In this document: positions 58,576 to 64,000 of the stretch, one piece after another
Layout: each line of letters opens with the position of its first letter
Position numbering within the stretch: the first letter of the stretch is position 1
Assembly (NCBI RefSeq): GCF_000619825.1
Contig: NZ_JHUW01000007.1
Span: 62,001-126,000, forward strand
Direction of reading: 5' to 3'
DNA length: 64,000 bases
Source of the DNA: Prevotella sp. MA2016
GTDB taxonomy: Bacteria; Bacteroidota; Bacteroidia; Bacteroidales; Bacteroidaceae
The notes under the pieces: generated by a model
Told to the model about the DNA's origin: nothing
The model's input: the letters and a program-made list of their open reading frames with translations, nothing else
Database searches by the model: none
Position numbers and translations under genes: made by a program

Positions 58576-59404
58576 AATTCAACCACTTATTAGTTATTAA
58601 TTCAAATCCTTTGAAGATATGGAACGATGCCCAGTAATTGACGACAGAGAACACTGCAAAGAATGCTGTAAGCATATAGGTGATGATACCGATCTGTTCG
58701 GTTACTATCACACCTTTTTCGTAGTTGGTGACAAACAATCTGACTTCGTGATTCTTTGAAAACCAAACCAACAGCGTAACACCAACTACCAGCGCAATAC
58801 TGCTGATGACGAACGCATACTTGCGAAACAGTGTGCCACCAAGGGTGTAGAAAGAGTGCACCCAAGTAAGACCGCATACCAAGAATACCAGTCCCATCAG
58901 GCGATAGCCCAAGGTGTGGTGCACCCCTATACCATCAAACGTCATCATCTTTACAAACTCTGAAACCACGAAAGAATTCCATGAATCACCGTAGAACACG
59001 GCACGGAATGCCACACGCAGCGTATCGCCAACGATAAACGACAGGTGCATCATTACGAATCCTGATACAGCAGCAAAAACGATAGCTGCCAGATACTTCT
59101 CCAAATTAGTAGCAGGAAGCATCAGGAATGCCTGTCGCTGAGGTTTCTTATCCAACTCAACAAACAGATTACAAACACTTACCGCAACACCAATTATCAC
59201 GTAAATCACAAAGAATCCTGCCAAGACGTCAGTACTATGATTCATCTCCTGGGGCGTAGTAGCATGCATCATAAAGCGCACCATCATCTCGCCCATGAAT
59301 ACACCCAATATGAGTCCCAAGGTCCACATCAGCATCGAGTGCATGTTTACACCGATCATCCAGCGCAAGGCCTTTCCAAATCTATGAATATCGAAACTGT
59401 TCAT
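58559..59404 (-). CDS. Membrane protein of GntR-linked ABC module, second
   Basis: 281 residues, about six membrane helices. It is a paralogue of the next upstream gene: both start with F.IHRF.K..RW, have a KPQRQAFLMLPATNLEKYL / KHDMQALLLLPASNFEKYL stretch, then a helix with LGGTLFRKYAFVIS / LGATFFRSHKYSWI and end with VNYWASFHIFKGFELI / VNYWLSYKIF. It probably forms the membrane part of the ABC transporter whose ATPase is at 60248. I know no substrate. It overlaps the gntR start by 17 bp. Confidence 0.82.
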   Translation of the reverse strand: MNSFDIHRFGKALRWMIGVNMHSMLMWTLGLILGVFMGEMMVRFMMHATTPQEMNHSTDVLAGFFVIYVIIGVAVSVCNLFVELDKKPQRQAFLMLPATNLEKYLAAIVFAAVSGFVMMHLSFIVGDTLRVAFRAVFYGDSWNSFVVSEFVKMMTFDGIGVHHTLGYRLMGLVFLVCGLTWVHSFYTLGGTLFRKYAFVISSIALVVGVTLLVWFSKNHEVRLFVTNYEKGVIVTEQIGIITYMLTAFFAVFSVVNYWASFHIFKGFELITNKWLNYDFYK

Positions 59405-59440
59405 AACTCCAATTTTTCAACTATTAAATTCTTCAATTCA

Positions 59441-60241
59441 TCACAGATTCACAAATTTGCCAATGTTCTGAGTTCTGCAGAAGATCTTGTACGACAGCCA
59501 GTAGTTAACAATACCCCAAATACCGTAAACTGCATCAGAGATATAAAGCAGCGTCATAGCATCACCGTGAAGCATATCAAACTGATTTTCGTAAGAAATA
59601 GGGAACAACCATGTTTGTACCATCGACAAGAAAATGAGCACCAATAAGGTGAGAATCCACGAGTACTTGTGCGAACGGAAAAAGGTGGCACCAAGGGCGA
59701 AACACGACTGAAGCCAAAGAAACATAATAATCAGGGCATTAATAACCGTAACCTTCTTTGAGCCAATGGCTTCCCAATTAACTGTGAAAGGATTTAAGCG
59801 ACCGAACAGAGCGCCTGTGACAAACTGCGGATTATTACCTATCAGCCAGTTAATCACATACTGCACCAAGTCGGCACCTAAGAAAGCTACAAACGTAAGA
59901 CCCAATACATATATCCAAGTGGTGTAGCGCATCAGGTATTTCTCGAAATTCGAGGCTGGCAACAACAACAGAGCCTGCATATCGTGTTTCCCTTTCATGC
60001 TGTTAAACATCATCGATGGGCCTAAGGCTACTTGAATAAAAAACATCATCACCACAACCACGCAACAGGGTCGATAGCCCGTATCAGCGCCTTTCAGCCA
60101 GTAAAAGCTCGTGGTGAAAAATAGGAATATCAATGTCAACACCACAAACATCTGGAGCAGCGTGCGCATGTAGTAGCTCTTGTCGTTAGTGAGCGACCAA
60201 CGAGCCACCTTGGCAAACCTATGTATATTAAACTGTATCAT
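59441..60241 (-). CDS. Membrane protein of GntR-linked ABC module, first
   Basis: 266 residues with about six membrane helices, paralogous to the gene downstream. The conserved loop DMQALLLLPASNFEKYLMRY is the most recognisable stretch and probably faces the ATPase. It follows the ATPase gene by 6 bp. Together, ATPase plus two related permeases resemble YtrB/YtrC-type modules. Confidence 0.82.
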   Translation of the reverse strand: MIQFNIHRFAKVARWSLTNDKSYYMRTLLQMFVVLTLIFLFFTTSFYWLKGADTGYRPCCVVVVMMFFIQVALGPSMMFNSMKGKHDMQALLLLPASNFEKYLMRYTTWIYVLGLTFVAFLGADLVQYVINWLIGNNPQFVTGALFGRLNPFTVNWEAIGSKKVTVINALIIMFLWLQSCFALGATFFRSHKYSWILTLLVLIFLSMVQTWLFPISYENQFDMLHGDAMTLLYISDAVYGIWGIVNYWLSYKIFCRTQNIGKFVNL

Positions 60242-60247
60242 AGCTTC

Positions 60248-61063
60248 TTAAATTTTACCTTCGTTTACAGCATTAAACAGCAGTTCCAGATTCACCTGAG
60301 TCTCAGCGTAACCCTCCTTACGAGGGGCAATCACAGCATTACCCTGAAGCGAAGGCTCGGCATAAAGCACATCGTCCATCTCGGCAGGCGTACGATACTC
60401 AAAGGTAAACTTCTCCTGGATATCAGCCACACTGGCATTCAGCAACAGCTTCTGTGGCGAGAGAATCAGGATATGATCCAACAGCGATTCCACATCGTGC
60501 ACCTGATGGGTTGAGATTATCAGTGTGCGATCGCCTGTCATATACTGGGTAACCACCTTACGGAACTGGCTCTTCGAAGGAATATCCAGTCCGTTGGTAG
60601 GCTCGTCCATCAGCAGCACACGAGTGTTTGTAGCCAAGGCAAAGGCCATAAACACCTTTTTCTTCTGTCCCATCGACAGGGCATTCAGTTTCAGGTCGGT
60701 GGTCAGTTCAAAATCCTTCAAACAGCCCTCCAGTACGGTGGTGCTGAACAAAGGATAGAATGGACGGTTGATTTTTACATACTCATCGAGCGACATAGCA
60801 GGCAGGTCGAACTCCTCAGGAACAATAAAGATATCCTGCAGTGTTTCAGGGCGGCGCAGCTTGGTCTCAATACCATCAAAGCTAACAGTACCCTTCTTGG
60901 GGCGCAGCAGTCCAGCAATCAGGTAAAGTAGTGTACTCTTACCTGTACCGTTCTTACCCAACAGACCATAAATATTATCCTGCTTCAGTTCCAGACTGAA
61001 ATCATCGAATACCAGGTTCTTACCACCTGCGTACTTAAAACTGATGTTGTTTACCTCGATCAT
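60248..61063 (-). CDS. ABC transporter ATPase of GntR-linked module
   Basis: 271 residues. Walker A GLLGKNGTGKSTLL, signature LSMGQKKKVFMAFALA, Walker B VLLMDEPTNGLD, switch IISTHQ. The C-terminal 60 residues (FEYRTPAEMDDVLYAEPS) are an extra small domain as in YtrB-like ATPases. It is the first gene of the nine-gene run; promoter and operator-like repeat lie 40-95 bp upstream. Confidence 0.93.
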   Translation of the reverse strand: MIEVNNISFKYAGGKNLVFDDFSLELKQDNIYGLLGKNGTGKSTLLYLIAGLLRPKKGTVSFDGIETKLRRPETLQDIFIVPEEFDLPAMSLDEYVKINRPFYPLFSTTVLEGCLKDFELTTDLKLNALSMGQKKKVFMAFALATNTRVLLMDEPTNGLDIPSKSQFRKVVTQYMTGDRTLIISTHQVHDVESLLDHILILSPQKLLLNASVADIQEKFTFEYRTPAEMDDVLYAEPSLQGNAVIAPRKEGYAETQVNLELLFNAVNEGKI

Positions 61064-61101
61064 AATTCTATTTAATTTTAATGTTCAATGTTACGCGTTA
61101 T

Positions 61102-61125
61102 AGTGTACCACTTTAATAGTACACT
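61102..61125. promoter_or_regulatory. YtrA-type operator (inverted repeat)
   Basis: AGTGTAC (61102-61108) and GTACACT (61119-61125) form a perfect inverted repeat with 10 bases between. The repeat begins at the expected transcript start of the ABC/GntR run. Bacillus YtrA is described as binding AGTGTA...TACACT; here the spacer between those hexamers is 12. Confidence 0.8.
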
Positions 61126-61126
61126 G

Positions 61127-61157
61127 CAAAAGTAGGATAAATCTGAATACGCTCCAA
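61127..61157 (-). promoter_or_regulatory. Promoter of ABC/GntR/MacAB run
   Basis: Minus strand TTG (61157-61155), 20 nt, TACTTTTG (61134-61127). The operator-like repeat follows directly, so a bound regulator would block transcription. Confidence 0.7.
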
Positions 61158-61231
61158 GCTTTTCATCAAAAAACCGCCATTTCTTAACACTATTTAGCAC
61201 TACTATTCTCGCGTGTACCTAATTAATAAAG

Positions 61232-61239
61232 ATATCTTT
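61232..61239 (+). promoter_or_regulatory. -7 box of GH3 gene
   Basis: TATCTTTG, leader about 98 nt to the ATG at 61341. No clear -33 box. The rest of the 277-bp gap 61064-61340 shows nothing further. Confidence 0.55.
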
Positions 61240-61340
61240 GCGACAAAAATCATCCGCATCGTTAAACTTTCAATCGATTACAGCATCTAACAAATATAAC
61301 GATATCTAACAATCACAACTATATCAAACAAACAGTTAAC

Positions 61341-63950
61341 ATGAAAAGGCTTTTAACTTTAACCATCGCTGCGATGATGGGGGCAAGTGGGTTTGCCCAA
61401 GTTAAGTATCCCTACTTGGATACAAAGTTATCAAACAAAGAGCGCGTTGAAAACCTATTAAGTCTGCTCACACCCGAGGAAAAGGTGGGACTGATGATGA
61501 ACAAGTCAATCTCCATCGACCGTTTGGGCATCCCCAGCTACAACTGGTGGAGCGAGGCTTGCCATGGTGTGCGCCAGGATGGCTATACGGTTTATCCACA
61601 ACCCATCGGCATGGCAGCAGCCTTTAATGCACAGCTGTTCTACGATGTATTCTCACAAGTGTCCGACGAAGCCCGTGCCAACTGGAACCGTACCGATCAC
61701 AATGATCCTAAGCTGTTTAACGTACCCATGGGTGTAACCTACTATCCTGGCAACCCTGAGCTTACCTTCTGGTGCCCTAACGTCAACATCTTCCGTGACC
61801 CTCGCTGGGGACGCGGACAGGAAACCTGCGGCGAGGACCCTTATCTGAATGCCGTATTAGGCGTACAGACTGTATTGGGTATGCAGGGTAACAACGACAA
61901 ATACTTTAAAACCCACGCCTGCGCCAAGCACTATGCCGTGCACAGCGGTCCAGAGCCCTTGCGCCACTCTATGAACGTAGAGCCTACCAATCGCGATCTG
62001 TGGGAAACCTACCTGCCCGCCTTTAAGGCTCTGGTAAAGAAAGGTAACGTGCGCGAGGTGATGTGCGCCTACCAGCGTTTCGAGGGTAAGCCCTGCTGCA
62101 CCAGCGACCGTTTGCTGATTGACATCCTGCGCAACAAGTGGGGCTACGATGCTATCGTACTGACCGACTGCGACGCTATCAACAACTTTTTTAATCGCGG
62201 ACAGCACGAGACACATAAGGACGGACTTTCGGCATCTGTTGATGCTGTGCTGAACGGTACCGACCTGGAGTGTGGAAAGGTATTCATGAGCCTGGTTGAG
62301 GGCCTGAAGAAGGGTCTGATTAAGGAGAGCGACCTTGACAACCACCTGCGTAAAACCCTAATGGGCCGCTTTGAGTTGGGTATGTTCGACCCTGCCGACA
62401 TGCTGCCTTGGGCCAAACTGGGTGCCGATGTGATTAGCAGCGAGAAGAACGATGCAATGGCAGTTCAGGCTGCACGCGAATCGATGGTACTTCTGGATAA
62501 CAAGGGTGCCGTACTACCACTCTCGAAGAGCATCAAGACACTGGCAGTGCTTGGTCCTAATGCCGACGATGTGAATCTGCTGAATGGTAACTATGGTGGT
62601 ACACCTACCGCTGCCCACCAGCACTCGCTGCTCTCGGGCATCAAGGCCGCAGTTCCTGGTGCCAAGATCATCTATAACAAGGCCTGCGAACTGAACGACG
62701 AATATACCACTATCCACCATCTGCAGGACTTTAACGATGGCAAGGGTGTGAAGGTAGAGTTCTATAATAATAAGGAATTAGCAGGCGAACCTGCCAAGAC
62801 TGACTACTACAACGAGTTGAACTTCTCAACCTTCGGTGCATGGGGCTTTGCTCAGGGCGTGAACCGCGATACTCTCAGCGTCCGCATCAGCGGTAAGTAC
62901 ACCTCAACCTTTACTGGCGAGATGAAGTACACCCTGACTACCGACAACGGCTACGTGCTGAAGGTGAACGGCGAGGTAGTAGAAGAGGCCCAAGGTGGTG
63001 GTCGTCGCGGATTCTTCGGATTTGGTCGCAAGCCGCAGTATAAATCATTCCCTGTAGAGGCTGGAAAGACCTACGACATCGTGATTGAATACAAACACGG
63101 CAACGGACAGTTTGCCATGCTGCGTGGCGACATCTGCGAGCGCAACCTCGTCGACTTCACCGATCTGGCCAACCAGGTTAAGGAGGCCGATGCTATCATG
63201 ATTATCGGTGGAATCTCAGCCCAGATGGAAGGCGAAGGTGGCGACAAGCAGGACATCGAACTGCCAAAAGTTCAGCAGATGTTAGTAAAGGCTATGCACA
63301 AGACCGGCAAGCCTGTTATCTTTGTAAACTGCTCAGGTTCGGCCATTGCCTTTGGTAGTGTTGAGGGCGAGTACGATGCTCTGTTGCAGGCTTGGTATGC
63401 AGGTCAGGGTGGCGCTAAGGCTTTGGCCGAGGTACTGTTTGGCGACTACAACCCTGGTGGCAAACTGCCCGTCACCTTCTATCGTTCGAACAACGACCTG
63501 CCCGATTTCCTCGACTACTCGATGAAGAACCGCACCTATCGTTACTTTACAGGCGTGCCTCAGTATGCCTTCGGCTACGGACTGAGCTACACCACTTTTG
63601 CGCTCGGCAATGCCAAGATTTCAGCTAAGCAGATGAAGAAGGATGGTAAGGTAACACTCACCGTGCCTGTAACCAATACCGGTAAGCGTGAGGGTACTGA
63701 GACTGTTCAGGTGTATGTGAAGGCACTCGACGATGCTGGTGCACCAATCAAAGCACTGAAGGGCTTCCAGAAACTGAGTCTGAAGGCTGGTGAGACACAG
63801 AAAGCCACCATCACACTGGATGGTGAGGCATTCGAGTACTATGACGAGAGCATCGACGAACTGTCAACAAAGGCAGGTCGCTACCAGATACTCTACGGCA
63901 CCTCATCACAAGATAAGGACCTGAAAGCTATTGATTTTGTGGTTATCTGA
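61341..63950 (+). CDS. Secreted GH3 glycoside hydrolase with PA14 insert
   Basis: 869 residues. Signal peptide MKRLLTLTIAAMMGASGFAQ. GH3 N-domain: YNWWSEACHGVRQDG, WCPNVNIFRDPRWGRGQETCGEDPYL, KHYAVHSGPE, and the nucleophile Asp276 in VLTDCDA. The GH3 C-domain begins near 375 (AARESMVLLDNKGAVLPL) and is interrupted by a PA14 domain at about 467-592, as in beta-glucosidases and xylosidases of this type; a fibronectin-III-like domain ends the chain. The HYAVHSGPE and TDCDA stretches suggest a beta-xylosidase/beta-glucosidase; exact sugar is open. Odd: a Gly/Arg-rich loop (GGGRRGFFGFGRKP) inside PA14. Confidence 0.94.
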   Translation: MKRLLTLTIAAMMGASGFAQVKYPYLDTKLSNKERVENLLSLLTPEEKVGLMMNKSISIDRLGIPSYNWWSEACHGVRQDGYTVYPQPIGMAAAFNAQLFYDVFSQVSDEARANWNRTDHNDPKLFNVPMGVTYYPGNPELTFWCPNVNIFRDPRWGRGQETCGEDPYLNAVLGVQTVLGMQGNNDKYFKTHACAKHYAVHSGPEPLRHSMNVEPTNRDLWETYLPAFKALVKKGNVREVMCAYQRFEGKPCCTSDRLLIDILRNKWGYDAIVLTDCDAINNFFNRGQHETHKDGLSASVDAVLNGTDLECGKVFMSLVEGLKKGLIKESDLDNHLRKTLMGRFELGMFDPADMLPWAKLGADVISSEKNDAMAVQAARESMVLLDNKGAVLPLSKSIKTLAVLGPNADDVNLLNGNYGGTPTAAHQHSLLSGIKAAVPGAKIIYNKACELNDEYTTIHHLQDFNDGKGVKVEFYNNKELAGEPAKTDYYNELNFSTFGAWGFAQGVNRDTLSVRISGKYTSTFTGEMKYTLTTDNGYVLKVNGEVVEEAQGGGRRGFFGFGRKPQYKSFPVEAGKTYDIVIEYKHGNGQFAMLRGDICERNLVDFTDLANQVKEADAIMIIGGISAQMEGEGGDKQDIELPKVQQMLVKAMHKTGKPVIFVNCSGSAIAFGSVEGEYDALLQAWYAGQGGAKALAEVLFGDYNPGGKLPVTFYRSNNDLPDFLDYSMKNRTYRYFTGVPQYAFGYGLSYTTFALGNAKISAKQMKKDGKVTLTVPVTNTGKREGTETVQVYVKALDDAGAPIKALKGFQKLSLKAGETQKATITLDGEAFEYYDESIDELSTKAGRYQILYGTSSQDKDLKAIDFVVI

Positions 63951-64000
63951 CATCCTTACCCCACATCATTTTTTCACGTAGGGTATTGAAATAACGATGA
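63943..64000 (-). CDS. nadK: C-terminus of NAD kinase (5' part outside window)
   Basis: Only the last 18 codons and the TAA are in the window. The residues HRYFNTLREKMMWGKDVR match the C-terminal helix of NAD kinases (E. coli ends with SYFNTLS.KLGW). NAD kinase makes NADP from NAD and ATP. The stop lies within the last codons of the converging GH3 gene, an 8-bp overlap. Assignment rests on this short stretch alone. Confidence 0.6.
   Translation of the reverse strand, partial: HRYFNTLREKMMWGKDVR

Overview
The window looks like a chromosomal piece of a Bacteroidota genome, most likely Prevotellaceae (Prevotella/Segatella/Xylanibacter-like). The evidence is tandem SusC/SusD pairs, promoters of the Bacteroidota type (TTTG, about 20 nt, TAnnTTTG), starts without Shine-Dalgarno sequences, type IX secretion genes (PorX, PorW/SprE, PorT), a stand-alone AICAR transformylase, and enzymes against pectin, galactan and beta-glycosides, as expected of a gut or rumen fibre degrader. 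No phage, transposase, CRISPR array or rRNA was seen. Both window edges cut a gene (a PrsW-like protease at the left, the NAD kinase C-terminus at the right).

Layout. 1-4.9 kb, minus: a three-gene unit of an anchored helical protein of unknown function, a large outer-membrane gluzincin/beta-propeller/barrel protein and a PrsW-like intramembrane protease. 5-16.1 kb, plus: two SusC/SusD pairs in tandem, the first with an extra surface lipoprotein, each under a copy of the same promoter region, closed by a strong terminator. 16.2-24.2 kb: housekeeping genes (tadA, birA, pyrH, a DUF4834-type protein, pssA, psd, dnaE, trxA). 24.2-30.5 kb, minus: probable operon aroA, small Cys4 membrane protein, porW, porX, tsaE. 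30.6-35.4 kb: PL10 pectate lyase, tRNA-Pro(GGG), a secreted protein of unknown function, a MORN-like protein, a GH2-like protein and tRNA-Met(CAT). 35.4-40.5 kb, plus: START-like protein, LptF/G permease, ribBA and an aspartate aminotransferase. 40.5-46.1 kb, plus: ExbB, two ExbD, TonB, a PstS-like lipoprotein and a TPR protein, i.e. the energy supply for SusC-type transporters. 46.1-46.6 kb: terminator, a remarkable 22-bp-period array of palindromes, and a 2[4Fe-4S] ferredoxin. 46.6-52.4 kb: PorT, a 5'-nucleotidase split over two genes, rplS, two small proteins, AICAR transformylase and a GH53 galactanase. 52.4-61.1 kb, minus: a nine-gene run joining a GntR/YtrA-type ABC module to a MacAB-TolC-type exporter, with an operator-like inverted repeat at the start. 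61.3-64 kb: GH3 glycosidase with a PA14 insert, then the end of NAD kinase.

How it fits together. SusCD pairs import oligosaccharides or peptides using TonB/ExbBD energy. PL10, GH53 and GH3 (and perhaps the GH2-like protein) cut plant polysaccharides. PorX/PorW/PorT belong to type IX secretion, and the GH53 tail resembles short C-terminal signals of Prevotella secreted proteins. The clearest unexplained structures are the palindrome array at 46149-46235, short repeats inside conserved genes (pssA, porW) and at gene junctions, the duplicated susC control region, and promoters whose -7 box lies four bases before the start codon. Promoter and terminator calls are by eye from consensus and spacing; no database search was possible.
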